Origin: Methylomonas sp. 11b
Lineage (GTDB): Bacteria > Pseudomonadota > Gammaproteobacteria > Methylococcales > Methylomonadaceae
Length of the DNA stretch: 64,000 bases
NCBI RefSeq assembly: GCF_000515215.1
Contig: NZ_KI911557.1
Coordinates: 2,413,741 to 2,477,740, forward strand
Reading direction: 5' to 3'
Part shown: positions 40,133 to 50,508 of the stretch, piece by piece
Layout of the letters: every line of letters starts with the position of its first letter
Position numbering within the stretch: position 1 is the stretch's first letter
The notes under the pieces: model-generated
Database searches by the model: none
What the model saw: the letters and a program-made list of their open reading frames with translations, nothing else
Told to the model about the DNA's origin: nothing
Position numbers and translations under genes: made by a program

Positions 40133-41305
40133 TTAATGAGCGACGATTTGCGCCAATTTAGCCAAATGCCTGGCTATTTCCGCTGATTCCTGGGCCGCAT
40201 TGCTGTTTTGTTCAACGCTTTGAGCAATCGTCTCGATGTTGCGGCCGATTTCCTGGCTTACCTGGGTTTGCTGTTCGGCGCTGGTTGCTATCATCGTTAC
40301 GTTATTTAAGGCTTGATCCGCATACAGCCGAATCTCGGCCAGCGATTGTTCAACTTCGAAGGCTTTGTCAATGCCTTTTTCCGTTTGATCCCGAGTGGCG
40401 GCGATGGACTGCGCGGCCAGATAAATTTTTTCCCTGACGGCTTCGGTGGTACCGGTTATTTCCTCGGCCGATTGCCGCACCCGTTGCGCCAGCGAGCGAA
40501 CTTCGTCGGCCACCACGGCAAAGCCGCGACCGTATTCTCCGGCTCGTGCGGCTTCTATCGCTGCATTCAGAGCCAGAAGGTTGGTCTGATCGGAAATGGC
40601 TTTAATCACTTCCGAGATACTGGCGACCTGCTGGGAATGCAATTCCAGATTTCGCATCAATTGAGCCAAGTCCTGAATTTCGCCGAACAACGCCTTCATA
40701 TCGGCAATAAAGCTTTCGATGGCGCGATGGCCTTGCTGGGAAAGCTGCTGCGTGGTAGACGATATTTTTTCAGCGTCCCGGCATTGCCCCGCCACGCCCA
40801 TGATACTGGCTGACATTTGTTCAATGGCCGCCGCCATCATCGTGGTTCTTTCGCGTTGGTTATCGAGTTTTTCGGCTACGAAACCGGCACCCTGGTTGAG
40901 TTGGTCGGCGGCATAGGTCACTTCTTGAATAGACGCATGCACATCGCCTAGGCGCCGGCCCAACGCTTTGGCGGTTTCGTTAAAACCGCTATACAACTGC
41001 GACAGCTCATCCTGACCGGTAATCTGCAGACGCATATTGAAGTTGCCAAGCTCTAACTGCCTGTGTGCGCCGATCAATGCCGCAATCGCACCCGAAAGGG
41101 AAGAATAAAATGCTAACAACGCCACTATCCAAGCCAGATTAGCGGAGACTATCACCAGCCATTGTGACCCGGAAATTGACAGACCCGCATCGACGAGCAT
41201 AATCAAGGTCAGCACGCCGGCCAAAACAATCAGCGTAAATATCAGCGCAAACTTACTTTTTAGCTTGAAGCGACCGAGAAACGAGTTAATCAGCAATACG
41301 GACAT
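40133..41305 (-). CDS. Methyl-accepting chemotaxis protein without ligand domain
   Basis: A 390-residue receptor with two membrane helices near residues 18-70 joined by only about ten residues, so there is no periplasmic sensing domain. A HAMP-like stretch follows (about 72-125), then a signalling domain with the invariant hairpin tip, [20 protein letters not shown], near residue 240. The tip contacts CheA/CheW. Lacking its own sensor, it probably takes input from the next gene product, a NIT-like membrane protein. No che genes are in the window. Confidence 0.9.
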   Translation of the reverse strand: MSVLLINSFLGRFKLKSKFALIFTLIVLAGVLTLIMLVDAGLSISGSQWLVIVSANLAWIVALLAFYSSLSGAIAALIGAHRQLELGNFNMRLQITGQDELSQLYSGFNETAKALGRRLGDVHASIQEVTYAADQLNQGAGFVAEKLDNQRERTTMMAAAIEQMSASIMGVAGQCRDAEKISSTTQQLSQQGHRAIESFIADMKALFGEIQDLAQLMRNLELHSQQVASISEVIKAISDQTNLLALNAAIEAARAGEYGRGFAVVADEVRSLAQRVRQSAEEITGTTEAVREKIYLAAQSIAATRDQTEKGIDKAFEVEQSLAEIRLYADQALNNVTMIATSAEQQTQVSQEIGRNIETIAQSVEQNSNAAQESAEIARHLAKLAQIVAH

Positions 41306-41510
41306 TTTGATGCGCCTTCAGTTGAGACATGCCGATTTGCCAGCAATTTTCTCGCCAGCGATATTGCTCAATGCCGCCCAAGCCAAATAGACGCGAGACG
41401 CACCAAAAGGACGAACTTCCCGTTGGAGTTCACAAAAATACGCACCAAGTTGACTCAAAATCGACAGCGAATTGACCAGGGCCAGGTACCGAAATCCATT
41501 CGGTGGCGTA

Positions 41511-44500
41511 TTAGCTCAAACTCCAAGCCTCACTGAGTACCTCGGCTTGCTTTAGACACAACTCAACCGCTTCGTCGGCTTTATCGGGTGGATACTTCCA
41601 GCGCCGCAAAGCCCTTCTGACCAGATTCCGCAATCGGGCCCGCACGCTATCGCGTTTGGCCCAATCGACCGTCGTGCTATTGCGTAATTGTTCGGTAATA
41701 TATTTCGCCAGTTCGCGTAGATTGTTATCACCCAACTCACGCACGGCCGATTCATTTTGAATCAAGGCCCGGTAAAAGGCTATTTCGTCTGGATTTAAAC
41801 CCAGTTTTTCCGCTTGCGCCCAATCCGCCTGCATGTCTTTGGCAATCGCAATCAGCTCTTCAATTACCTGAGCGGTTTCGATGGCGCGGTTGTGGTATTT
41901 GCGCAAAGACTCCAGAATGCGCTCAGAGTATTTTTTCTCGGATACTACATCGGTTTTCATCCGCGCGTTCACTTCATCGCGCAGCAAACGTTCCAGCAAA
42001 TCCACCGCCAGATTTTTTTCCTTCAGTTGGGCGACATCATCCATAAATTCTGGCGACAGCAAGCCAATATTGGGCTTGTCCAAACCCACCAAGCTAAAAA
42101 TATCATCAACGCCTTCGGCGACAATCGCGTTATCAATGATCTGCTTTAGCGCCGAGTTTTTCTCTTCATCACTTAAGCGTTTATCCACTGTGGTGTTTTT
42201 AGTTAACGAGGCTTTCACCGCGCTTAAAAAGGCAATTTCCATTTTAAGCGGGGCGACTTCATCCAGCGTGCTACATAAGCTATACGCTTTGACTAATAAG
42301 GTCATTACCTCGAAAAAACGCTTTTTACCGTCTAACTCACCATTACTGCCTTGCAAACTCAAAATATGATTCATCGCCCCCGGCAATAAATGCAAAGCCT
42401 GGGTGGCAAAGGCACTGTAATCAAAGCCCTGCATCATGCCATGCACAATATCCAGCTTTTCGAGTAGCAGTGCATAGGCCTCGTGCGTATCCAACGTGGG
42501 CGCGCCTTTGCCTTTGGAATCGGTGTAGGTTTTTAATGCTTGCTTTAACTCACTGGCAATGCCGATATAGTCCACCACCAAGCCACCGGGCTTGTCTTTA
42601 AACACCCGGTTCACCCGTGCAATGGCTTGCATCAGGTTGTGGCCTTTCATCGGCTTGTCGATGTACATGGTATGACAACACGGCGCATCAAAACCCGTCA
42701 GCCACATATCGCGCACAATCACCAATTGCAGCGGGTCGCTCGCGTCTTTAAAACGTTTTTCAAACAGCTTTTTGGTGGTTTTGCTGTAAATATGCGGCTG
42801 TAGCTTGGCATGATCAGAAGCCGAACCGGTCATGACAATTTTAATCGTGCCCTTGTTGGGGTCGGCATCGTGCCATTCGGGCTTAAGCGCCACAATGGCG
42901 TTATACAGCTCCACACAAATATCCCGGCTCATGCACACGATCATGGCTTTGCCTGGCATGCTGGCAATGCGGGTTGCAAAATGACTCACCAAATCCTTAG
43001 CCACCTGTTCCACACGCGGCGCACTGCCCACCAGCTTTTCCAAGGCCGCCCATTTAGATTTGGTATTTTCGCGGCTGGCGATGTCTTCTTCGTCTTCAAT
43101 GACTTCGTCCACTTCCGCATTCAAGGCTTCGATGTCTGCCGTGTTGATGTCCAGCTTGGCCAGGCGCGATTCATAATAAATCGGCACCGTCGCGCCATCA
43201 TCCACCGCGTCCTGAATATCGTAAATCGACACGTAATCGCCAAACACCGCGCGCGTATCTTTATCTTGCGCGGCAATCGGCGTGCCGGTAAAGCCAATAA
43301 AACTGGCGCTGGGCAAGGCATCGCGCAAATGCTTGGAATATCCAAAGGTATATTGGCCTTTGGCATTTAACTTGGCTTTATCGCCATACTGGCTGCGGTG
43401 TGCTTCATCGCTAATCACCACGATATTGTGGCGATTGCTTAATACCGGATGACTGGTTTCATCGGCCAGCAAGGCAAACTTTTGGATGGTGGTAAAAATA
43501 ATCCCACCCGCTTGGCGTGCGGCCAACATCTCGCGCAAATCATCACGGTCACCGGCCTGCACCGGGGTTTGTTTCAACGTTTCGACTGCCATGCTAAAGG
43601 TATTAAACAGCTGGCCGTCCAGATCGTTTCTATCGGTCACCACCACGATGGTGGGATTATTCATCTCCGGCTGCGCCAATAACTTACTGGCATAACACAC
43701 CATCGAAATCGACTTGCCCGAACCCTGGGTATGCCACACCACCCCCGCTTTCCCAGAACCCGGCACCACCCGTTGCGCGTAATCGGCGCGGGGTTCGGCA
43801 GCACGGTCGTCTATCTGTTGCGCAGCAATGACCGTGGCTTTTACCGCCTCGCGCACCGCATGAAACTGATGATAACCGGCAATCTTTTTAATCAGCTGGC
43901 CGTCGTCCTGCTCAAACAAAATAAAGTAATGCAGATAATCTAAAAACAATTCCGGCTGAAAAAAGCCCTTCACCAAGGTTTCCAAACGGTATTGAAACAA
44001 CGGCTTGTCGTCTTCACTCGCCAGAGTGCGCCACGGCAGAAACCGTTCTTTATTGGCCGTCAGCGAACCCACCCGCGCATGCAAACCATCACTCACCACC
44101 AGCGCTGCGTTAAAAATGAATAAATCGCTAATTTCATCTTTATACGTTTGCAACTGCTGATAAGCCGCCCAAATATCGGCATTTTGATCGACCGGATTTT
44201 TCAGCTCCAGCACCGCCAACGGCAAGCCATTCACAAATACCAGCACATCCGGGCGGCGATGGCCTTTGCTGCCGGCAATCGTGTATTGATTCACCACCAA
44301 AAACTGGTTATTGCTGACCGTGGCAAAATCCAGCAGCGCCACATAATCGGTTTTTTCTTCGCCATCGATTTTAAAATCAACCTTCACGCCCTCTAATAAC
44401 AGGCGATGAAACACATGGTTGCTTTTGATTAACACCGGCGATTCCGGTTTGGCGATTTGCTGGGAGACGCGTTCTAAAACATCAAAGGGGATATGCGGGT

Positions 44501-44669
44501 TGATTTTTTGGAGCTGGTTGAGCAAGCGTTCAAACAGTACCACTTGCCGGTAATCGACCCGTTCTGGATGCTCAGCATCGGGCGCAATGTCATAGCCATT
44601 CACATAGTGATAGCCAATGTCTGTAAACCAATCGAGGCAAAGCTGTTCCAGTTGGTCTTCCGTGATCAT
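41511..44669 (-). CDS. hsdR: Type I restriction enzyme, R subunit
   Basis: A 1052-residue HsdR of usual length. The N-terminal nuclease core has [13 protein letters not shown] and AVLELKNP (PD-(D/E)XK). The translocase has [11 protein letters not shown] (Walker A near residue 318), [11 protein letters not shown] (DEAD-like), FIGFTGTP and the LTGFDAP and QAIARVNR blocks of helicase domain 2. A helical C-terminal part anchors it to HsdM2S. It is the last gene of the cluster, about 360 bases downstream of the BECR-like gene. The gene appears intact, but the specificity subunit here is frameshifted. Confidence 0.95.
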   Translation of the reverse strand: MITEDQLEQLCLDWFTDIGYHYVNGYDIAPDAEHPERVDYRQVVLFERLLNQLQKINPHIPFDVLERVSQQIAKPESPVLIKSNHVFHRLLLEGVKVDFKIDGEEKTDYVALLDFATVSNNQFLVVNQYTIAGSKGHRRPDVLVFVNGLPLAVLELKNPVDQNADIWAAYQQLQTYKDEISDLFIFNAALVVSDGLHARVGSLTANKERFLPWRTLASEDDKPLFQYRLETLVKGFFQPELFLDYLHYFILFEQDDGQLIKKIAGYHQFHAVREAVKATVIAAQQIDDRAAEPRADYAQRVVPGSGKAGVVWHTQGSGKSISMVCYASKLLAQPEMNNPTIVVVTDRNDLDGQLFNTFSMAVETLKQTPVQAGDRDDLREMLAARQAGGIIFTTIQKFALLADETSHPVLSNRHNIVVISDEAHRSQYGDKAKLNAKGQYTFGYSKHLRDALPSASFIGFTGTPIAAQDKDTRAVFGDYVSIYDIQDAVDDGATVPIYYESRLAKLDINTADIEALNAEVDEVIEDEEDIASRENTKSKWAALEKLVGSAPRVEQVAKDLVSHFATRIASMPGKAMIVCMSRDICVELYNAIVALKPEWHDADPNKGTIKIVMTGSASDHAKLQPHIYSKTTKKLFEKRFKDASDPLQLVIVRDMWLTGFDAPCCHTMYIDKPMKGHNLMQAIARVNRVFKDKPGGLVVDYIGIASELKQALKTYTDSKGKGAPTLDTHEAYALLLEKLDIVHGMMQGFDYSAFATQALHLLPGAMNHILSLQGSNGELDGKKRFFEVMTLLVKAYSLCSTLDEVAPLKMEIAFLSAVKASLTKNTTVDKRLSDEEKNSALKQIIDNAIVAEGVDDIFSLVGLDKPNIGLLSPEFMDDVAQLKEKNLAVDLLERLLRDEVNARMKTDVVSEKKYSERILESLRKYHNRAIETAQVIEELIAIAKDMQADWAQAEKLGLNPDEIAFYRALIQNESAVRELGDNNLRELAKYITEQLRNSTTVDWAKRDSVRARLRNLVRRALRRWKYPPDKADEAVELCLKQAEVLSEAWSLS

Positions 44670-45026
44670 TTGTAACCTACTTCGATTTGCGATGAAATAA
44701 AATAATCGTTAATTATCAGAACCCTATCCATAAAGCATGACTCCACTTGTATTTGCAACGAAATAACAGCTTTCATGGATGGGTAAATTTATAAAACCTT
44801 GTTTTACCTAGCCTTTAGTCCGTCCAATTGCTGGTCAAAGTACCGTCCAATTGCCGATTAAGGACAAAAAATAATCCTGCCATAGTTGGTTTTCTGCGAT
44901 CATAAAGAATCAAAGTGTTCGAAAGTTTTACTTGTAAATAATGGTACACATGCAATAATTGCTCCGCTTCATTCACCATGTGTGAACAGAACGTTCGGGC
45001 CCGATTCATGGCAACATGTGTCGGGT
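44670..45026. other. Intergenic region upstream of hsdR
   Basis: AT-rich, no gene recognised. It contains a pair of 12-bp direct repeats (44820-44831 and 44843-44854) and probably the hsdR promoter. Confidence 0.5.
44820..44854. repeat. Pair of 12-bp direct repeats
   Basis: CCGTCCAATTGC occurs twice, at 44820-44831 and 44843-44854, a 23-base period. Close repeats like this occur at ends of IS21-type elements or as protein binding sites; neither is proven here. Confidence 0.6.
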
Positions 45027-45506
45027 CTAGTTTTTTCTGGGCTTTGCATATTTAGCTCGATTCCTCTCTAACTGCTTTATTTTTCCACTTTTTGTCGCAA
45101 GATAAGATGTTTTAAGCAGCCAATAATCCCTACGTTCAGACAACACGACAACGTATTGCTCTGCCTCAATCCAAATCACAATCTCATTCTGGTTATCTCT
45201 TTTCTCCACCCACCAACTGATTTCTGAATTCTCAATACAATTTTCTATTACCCAACTGACCCAGCCTATCCGTTCACACCGCCGTAAGTCAGGCGTCCTT
45301 TCTTCCTCAACATCACCCTCTTGCACCATATGCTAAAAGCCAAAGTGTTTACCCTTGGTTTCAGGTGTGTAACGGGGGCGCACGGGTAAATTATTAAAAC
45401 GTAAATTGCTCTGAATGATCGTCTCAAAATATACAGAATAAACCCTATCTTCGTAAGCTTGCCAGTCTCCGCAAAAGAGAACCAAATCTGGCAAATCCAT
45501 TGCCAT
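45027..45506 (-). pseudogene. BECR-fold nuclease-like gene interrupted by one amber codon
   Basis: One frame from ATG 45506 to TAA 45027 with TAG at 45335-45333. The first part (57 codons) ends TPETKGKHFGF, the amber codon follows, and the frame resumes HMVQEGDVEEERTPDLRRCERIGWV without shift. The downstream part includes ERIGWVSWVIENC, WWVEKRDNQNEIVIWIEAE and YWLLKTSYL, which I recognise as the phage/plasmid-borne nuclease-like family of the barnase-EndoU-colicinE5-RelE (BECR) group, where this junction normally reads GFWH. So TGG (Trp) to TAG is the simplest lesion. The start overlaps the DUF3800 stop (TAATG), with GGAGG 7 bases before. It could also be expressed as two pieces (second start ATG 45329). 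Confidence 0.65.
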
Positions 45507-46204
45507 TAGCTTGCCTCCCACACAAAAACATTGAATTTCCTTTCGGATGGCAAGGTACTGTAAATCAAACTTTTACCAGAACGTTGTTTTATACGGTCGA
45601 TGACCGCCAGCTTGCCTGCATTAGTATTTAATCCGCGATGCACATAAGCCAATGCGCCAATAAACAGGTCGGTTAACTGCAACTGCGCCATTTCATACGA
45701 GCGAACATGTTGAATATTTTCAATCGCTTTACGATCAAAATCATAGTGGGCGTTATGTAATACTTTCTTCAAGTCATCAATTTTTTCACGCCCTAACGTA
45801 TCTTTAATATCCAAATAAATATGGTAGCAATTGCCGTTTTCTAAAATGTTGCGCAACACATAAAAAAACATTTTGTAATAAAACAGATTATGGTCTTGAG
45901 CAAACTCGCCATGTTTCAGTTTTGATTTATCGGGTACTACCAGGCCACGAAAATGCAGGTCGGGATGGCTAAAAAAGTAATCAACGATTTCGCAATAAAA
46001 AGCCTGCTTACCAAGAGATATTTTTGTCCACTTAATCTCAAAGTCTGCCTTTAAACCATGCTTAACCTGTATTGCCCGAATATCTCGTGCGATTTTTCCG
46101 CTGATAGCTTGCGGACACCACACTGCCCCTAAAACCATGACGGGGATATTATCGCCTTCTAAATGACAGGACTCGTCGCAATAGACATTAAATAGTTCAC
46201 TCAT
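45506..46204 (-). CDS. DUF3800 family protein
   Basis: A 232-residue soluble protein of the DUF3800 family: N-terminal FNVYCDESCH with the conserved Asp-Glu, a central HIYLDIKDTLG strand and a C-terminal QLQLTDLFIGAL helix. The acidic residues resemble an RNase H-like fold, so a nuclease role is often assumed, but no biochemistry is certain. It starts inside the hsdS stop region (4-base overlap, 46201-46204) and ends with TAATG overlap into the BECR-like gene, so hsdS, DUF3800 and the BECR-like gene form one translationally coupled unit inside the type I RM operon. Confidence 0.8.
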   Translation of the reverse strand: MSELFNVYCDESCHLEGDNIPVMVLGAVWCPQAISGKIARDIRAIQVKHGLKADFEIKWTKISLGKQAFYCEIVDYFFSHPDLHFRGLVVPDKSKLKHGEFAQDHNLFYYKMFFYVLRNILENGNCYHIYLDIKDTLGREKIDDLKKVLHNAHYDFDRKAIENIQHVRSYEMAQLQLTDLFIGALAYVHRGLNTNAGKLAVIDRIKQRSGKSLIYSTLPSERKFNVFVWEAS

Positions 46205-47618
46205 ATCGCCTCCTGTAAGGAGGGTGATTCTGGATTAACGGGGAGCTCACCTGAAAGTAGCTTCGGTAATAATGTATCTCTTAGCTCTTGCAACGAATAT
46301 ATTACATCTATGTTTATTGACATATTTCTTTGCAAGTCAGCAACAATATATTGAAACTTGTCCGAAACCACCTTACTTGGCGCTAATAACTTAATCTTTC
46401 GTAAGTTTGTGACAGGCATTGCAATGGAAGGCACACCAACTTGAGATTTGTGCGCTAATAATTCATGTTGCCCTACATCAGATTTAAAATAATAAATCAT
46501 GAATAATGGAGAAACAACTTCTCTATCTGGCCTTATGTAACATTGGCTTTGAGAAACAATATAGCGCTCATATTTTGACCCTTCAGGAATAATACTTACC
46601 TGACCTAATGTGCCGCGATGCGTAATTACAATATCTCCTCTATAAACATTAGATTTAATTAGTTTATCAGCGTGCTCATAAGTTAAAAACTTGTTATCTC
46701 CGTCCTCTAACATAGTGCCTTTAAGTTGTTGACCATTGATAATCGGGACACCTTCATCAACGAAAGTTTCTACCTTTATGTTTGACCCGAAAGGACCCAT
46801 TGCTATAGTTGAAGATAGTTTTTCTAGAGTTTTTACTTCCCACCCCTCCGGTATTTCCCCTAGCTCAGAATCCACCAAAGCATCGGGGAATAAGGCGGCG
46901 GTGGTTTTGAGTTGTTGCAGGGTTTGCGGGTCGAGTTGGGCGAGTTGTTCCGGGGTTTTGCCGCTGATGGCGCAGATGGCGGCTTGTTCGATTAGCTCAA
47001 CACTGGCGCCAGCTTGTTTGGCGGCCATTTTGGCTTTCACCGGCTCAAAATCGACAAACCAGCTTTTAAAAATAGCTTGGGCGATTTGTTCCAGGGTTTG
47101 GTTGGTTTGGCGGTTGAGTTCGATTTTGTCATCAATCGACCTTAATATCACTGCAATTTCCTTTTGTTCAGACAAGCTAGGTGCTTCAAAGGAGATTTTT
47201 TCAAATGAAGATTTTTTAAGAATTGGAGTTCGGGTACATGTCGCACCTAAATTGAATATTTCTTTTCTCTTGGAACTTAGAACATAGTAAAGAAAATAAA
47301 AATCTACTTTGTCTTCATCAGGAATAACTGTATTAATTTGCTGGTTAGTAGCAGCAAGTTTTTTGATAATAGCAGACTTTCCCATTTGCCAGCCAATGCA
47401 GGAAACAGCAATACCTTTATCGAATAAAATTCGACTTAATACTTTTTCACATTTATGGAAAGCGTTCTTTGTGTTTCAGTAATTTCTCTAAAATCACCCA
47501 TATCAGTTGGAGTAATAAACAACGTTTTACCATTAAAATATTTTTCGTCAGTTCCTGGTGGAGTTTTACCTGTAATTACTTTAGCAACATCAGAAATTTG
47601 GTACTTAGTCCATTTCAT
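46201..47618 (-). pseudogene. hsdS: Type I restriction enzyme specificity subunit, frameshifted
   Basis: The N-terminal part (ATG 47618, GGAAG 7 bases before) reads MKWTKYQISDVAKVITGKTP and reaches TAA at 47438-47436 after SINVKKY. In the next frame the sequence continues SRILFDKGIAVSCIGWQMGK and runs intact to 46201. One missing base (TATTAAGT where TATTTAAGT is expected) explains the break. The second part has the rest of target domain 1, the central conserved helices (NQTLEQIAQAIFKSWFVDFEP), target domain 2 and the final helix. A protein from ATG 47385 (394 residues) would lack about half of the first recognition domain. The region is AT-rich relative to hsdM and hsdR. Confidence 0.85.
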
Positions 47619-47681
47619 TTGCATACTTCCATTAAACAGCATAACCACCAGCTAAAATACATTACGGTTTGTTTCAACAAA

Positions 47682-49526
47682 TTAGACATCGTAACCTAAC
47701 CCAGCCAAATTCTTCTTAATCTCCGTTTCCAGCTTGTCACTCTGCTCAAACTGGCTTTTAAGCTGTGCGGTCAAGCGCGCCATTTTCTCGGCGAAGGCTT
47801 CGCCATCGTCCACAACATCCGCCGCGCCGACGTAACGGCCTGGGGTCAACACGTAATCGTGTTTTTGGATTTCGGCCAGGGTGGCGGATTTACAAAAAGC
47901 CGGAATGTCGGTGTAGGTTGGGGTGACGTTAGGAACCCCAACAGATTCGGCCACTTGGGCTTGTTGGGCATCGCGTTGCTCGGCAATTGCTCCCTGCATT
48001 GCTCTACCTCCTGAATCCATGCAGTCGTCAGCCCAACCTACGGTTTGCCAACAATGAAAGGTCTCGGTGACTTTGTTTAAATCGTCCTGCGTAAAGTCGC
48101 GCAATACACGGTCTTTCATGTAGCCCAGATTGCGGGCATCGATAAACAAAATTTTGCCTTTGCGATCCCGTAATGTCCTGCCGCTGGCGGACGTGCGTTG
48201 GCCTTTGTTTTTGGTTAAAAACCAGATGCAGGCGGGGATTTGGGTGTTGGTGAACAATTGGCCGGGCAAGGCGACCATACATTCCACCAAGTCGTTTTCA
48301 ATCAGCGCTTTGCGGATTTCGCCTTCGTTATTGGTGTTGGAGCTCATGGAGCCGTTGGCCAGCAACAAGCCCATGCTGCCATTGGGCGCAAGGTGATACA
48401 GCATGTGTTGCAACCAGGCAAAGTTGGCGTTGCCGCTGGGCGGTTTGCCGTATACCCAGCGCGGGTCGTCGTCACTGACACCGGTATCCCACTCGCGCAT
48501 GTTGAACGGCGGATTGGCCATGACAAAGTCGGCACGTAAATCGGGGTGCTGGTCGTTGGTGTAGGTATTGGCGGGTTCTTTGCCGAAGTTAAAATCAATA
48601 CCGCGAATCACCATGTTCATGGCGGCCAGCTGCCAGGTAGTGTGGTTGTATTCTTGTCCGTAAATGGAAACGTCGCCGATACGGCCTTGATGCTCGCGGA
48701 TAAAGTTTTCCGATTGCACAAAAAAGCCACCGCTGCCCATCGCCGGGTCGTAGACGCGGCCTTTGAAGGGTTCCAGCATTTGCACAATCAGACTGACGAT
48801 GGATTTGGGCGTGTAAAATTGGCCGCCTTTCTTGCCTTCGGCCAAGGCAAATTGGCCGAGAAAGTATTCGTAAACATGGCCGAGAATGTCTTTACTGCTG
48901 AGGCTGGCGTGTTTAAACGGGATGGTGGCGATTAAGTCGATGAGTTCGCCCAGTTTGGCGGGGTCGATTTGCAAGCTGGTGTAGCGTTTGTTGAGGATGC
49001 CTTTGAGTTTGGCGTTGTCGTGTTCGATGGCTTCCAGCGCGTGGTCGATTAACTGACCGACGGAGCTGATGCGGGTGCAAAGGCGTTTTTCGGTGTCATC
49101 TTCCGGCGCTTGGGTCAGTACGTCACCGGCTTTAGTCAGCCAAATAACGCTGTTAATGACGACTTTGTTCTGATTTTGCAAAAACTCCCAGCGCGCCACT
49201 TTCGGCACCCAAAATACATTGGTTTCGGCGTAGTAGTCGCGTTGTTCCAGTTCGGCGTTGATTTCAGCTTGGTAGTCGGCGCTGTCCTCGCCGCCAACGT
49301 CGGCGGGGTCTAGGTAGTATTCGTGGTCCGGATTTTTAAACTGGCAGGTGAGTTCTGCGCGGCGAATATCAAACGAGTCGCTGACGTATTTTAAAAAGAT
49401 TAAGCCGAGTACCGTGTGTTTGTATTGCGAGGCGTCCAGGGTGGAGCGCAGCTTGTCGGCGCTGGTCCAGAGTTTTTTATCGAGGTTGTTTAAAAACTGT
49501 TGTTCGTCATCATTGACCATGGGCAT
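47682..49526 (-). CDS. hsdM: Type I restriction enzyme, M subunit (N6-adenine methyltransferase)
   Basis: A 614-residue methyltransferase. The N-terminal helical domain (NNLDKKLWTSADKLRSTLD) is typical of HsdM; SAM binding is at GRVYDPAMGSGGFFV near residue 250 and the catalytic motif IV is NPPF (in FVMANPPFNM) near residue 338. It methylates the host target and forms M2S with HsdS. It is first in the RM operon (hsdM-hsdS-DUF3800-BECR-hsdR). The protein is longer than the common ~500 residues because of a C-terminal extension. Confidence 0.95.
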   Translation of the reverse strand: MPMVNDDEQQFLNNLDKKLWTSADKLRSTLDASQYKHTVLGLIFLKYVSDSFDIRRAELTCQFKNPDHEYYLDPADVGGEDSADYQAEINAELEQRDYYAETNVFWVPKVARWEFLQNQNKVVINSVIWLTKAGDVLTQAPEDDTEKRLCTRISSVGQLIDHALEAIEHDNAKLKGILNKRYTSLQIDPAKLGELIDLIATIPFKHASLSSKDILGHVYEYFLGQFALAEGKKGGQFYTPKSIVSLIVQMLEPFKGRVYDPAMGSGGFFVQSENFIREHQGRIGDVSIYGQEYNHTTWQLAAMNMVIRGIDFNFGKEPANTYTNDQHPDLRADFVMANPPFNMREWDTGVSDDDPRWVYGKPPSGNANFAWLQHMLYHLAPNGSMGLLLANGSMSSNTNNEGEIRKALIENDLVECMVALPGQLFTNTQIPACIWFLTKNKGQRTSASGRTLRDRKGKILFIDARNLGYMKDRVLRDFTQDDLNKVTETFHCWQTVGWADDCMDSGGRAMQGAIAEQRDAQQAQVAESVGVPNVTPTYTDIPAFCKSATLAEIQKHDYVLTPGRYVGAADVVDDGEAFAEKMARLTAQLKSQFEQSDKLETEIKKNLAGLGYDV

Positions 49527-49582
49527 TAGGCTTTTTAAATTGATTCTGGCGTCTAGCGGGATTTATCGGGGTTTGCCAATCA

Positions 49583-50041
49583 CTACAAATAAGGTTGGAC
49601 AAAACGTTTTACGGCATCCAACACATCAAGAAGGGAAGCTGTTAGATCAAGCGCCTTGTTGATGATTTCTGCTTTGAGTTCAGGATCATCAGGGTAATCG
49701 TGTGCAAAGGTGTTTCTGACTTCACGCAGCAGCAACCAATCATCTGCCGATGGAATCGCACCTATTTTTTCAAGGCGATTCAACTTGTCTATAAATGCTT
49801 TTAACTCACCCGGTTCTTTTGTCAGCTCCAACACCGCCGGGAACAGCTTAGCGCCCATTGCTTCCTGCAATTTCCCAAATCGCACGAAAAACTGATCCAA
49901 AACGGCAATCTCAGTATCGGTCAGACGACTTAAACCATGTTCGTCAAATGGGGCATGGCATTGCAGTTGACTTACAGCCCAACGCAACCTATCGGCATGA
50001 CGGTCACAGATTTTTAGGATCTCTTGTATGGCTGTAATCAT
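49583..50041 (-). CDS. HepT-like HEPN ribonuclease toxin
   Basis: A 152-residue all-helical protein with the HEPN catalytic motif RNTFAHDY near residue 122, i.e. RX4HXY, where Arg and His form the RNase site and the Tyr is the residue AMPylated by MntA in studied systems. Its start overlaps the antitoxin stop by 4 bases (50038-50041), the usual MntA-HepT coupling. It would act as a growth-arresting RNase if released from control. It sits between ssrA and the type I RM operon. Confidence 0.82.
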   Translation of the reverse strand: MITAIQEILKICDRHADRLRWAVSQLQCHAPFDEHGLSRLTDTEIAVLDQFFVRFGKLQEAMGAKLFPAVLELTKEPGELKAFIDKLNRLEKIGAIPSADDWLLLREVRNTFAHDYPDDPELKAEIINKALDLTASLLDVLDAVKRFVQPYL

Positions 50042-50346
50042 TGCAACTGAATCCCGGCCTGTTTAGCAATTTGATAAATAGGTAAGTCAACCGAGCCATT
50101 GGTCTTACGCAACACGACGTCGATTTTTTGATCCCCGAGCCTTTTGTGTAAATCACGTAGAAACTTCAATTTACTGTTGATTAAGTCCGCTGCCGATTGC
50201 GCTTGGACCTCAATATAAAGATCGATGTCGCCACCTTTTTCGTCATCCCGTACTCTTGAGCCGAACAACCAGACATGGGCATCTTCACCGAAGTTGCTTA
50301 AGTCACTTTCACGTATTGTTTGGGCTTGATATTGTGATAACCGCAT
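50038..50346 (-). CDS. MntA-like minimal nucleotidyltransferase antitoxin
   Basis: A 102-residue protein of the minimal nucleotidyltransferase family: WLFGSRVRDDEKGGDIDLYI near residue 30 carries the GS...DxD site that binds Mg-ATP. In characterised HEPN/MNT pairs this enzyme neutralises HepT by adding AMP to its conserved Tyr. It precedes and overlaps the HEPN gene. Promoter not resolved; the gene starts about 95 bases after the ssrA terminator in the same direction. Confidence 0.85.
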   Translation of the reverse strand: MRLSQYQAQTIRESDLSNFGEDAHVWLFGSRVRDDEKGGDIDLYIEVQAQSAADLINSKLKFLRDLHKRLGDQKIDVVLRKTNGSVDLPIYQIAKQAGIQLQ

Positions 50347-50441
50347 GGTTTATTGCTCCTTCAACAGCATTTGCAAGACTTTCAGCCATATACTCAGGTA
50401 AACGAACGGGTACTGTGATTTTAGTAGACTTTACCAGACAT

Positions 50442-50476
50442 AAAAAACCCCGCGAAGTCTTGAAACTCGCAGGGTT
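50442..50476 (-). terminator. Rho-independent terminator of ssrA
   Basis: On the minus strand the RNA reads AACCCTGCGA, an 11-base loop, TCGCGGGGTT, then UUUUAU. It is a strong stem with U tract and ends 33 bases past the tmRNA 3' end. Confidence 0.85.
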
Positions 50477-50508
50477 CGGTACATCTTAGGACTTTTAATA
50501 CTCATTCT

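Noticed and set aside
41306..41510. Second attachment site (copy of the ssrA 3' end) at the far end of the island
   Set aside because: No string resembling the ssrA acceptor end was found in this gap or in 38808-39129.
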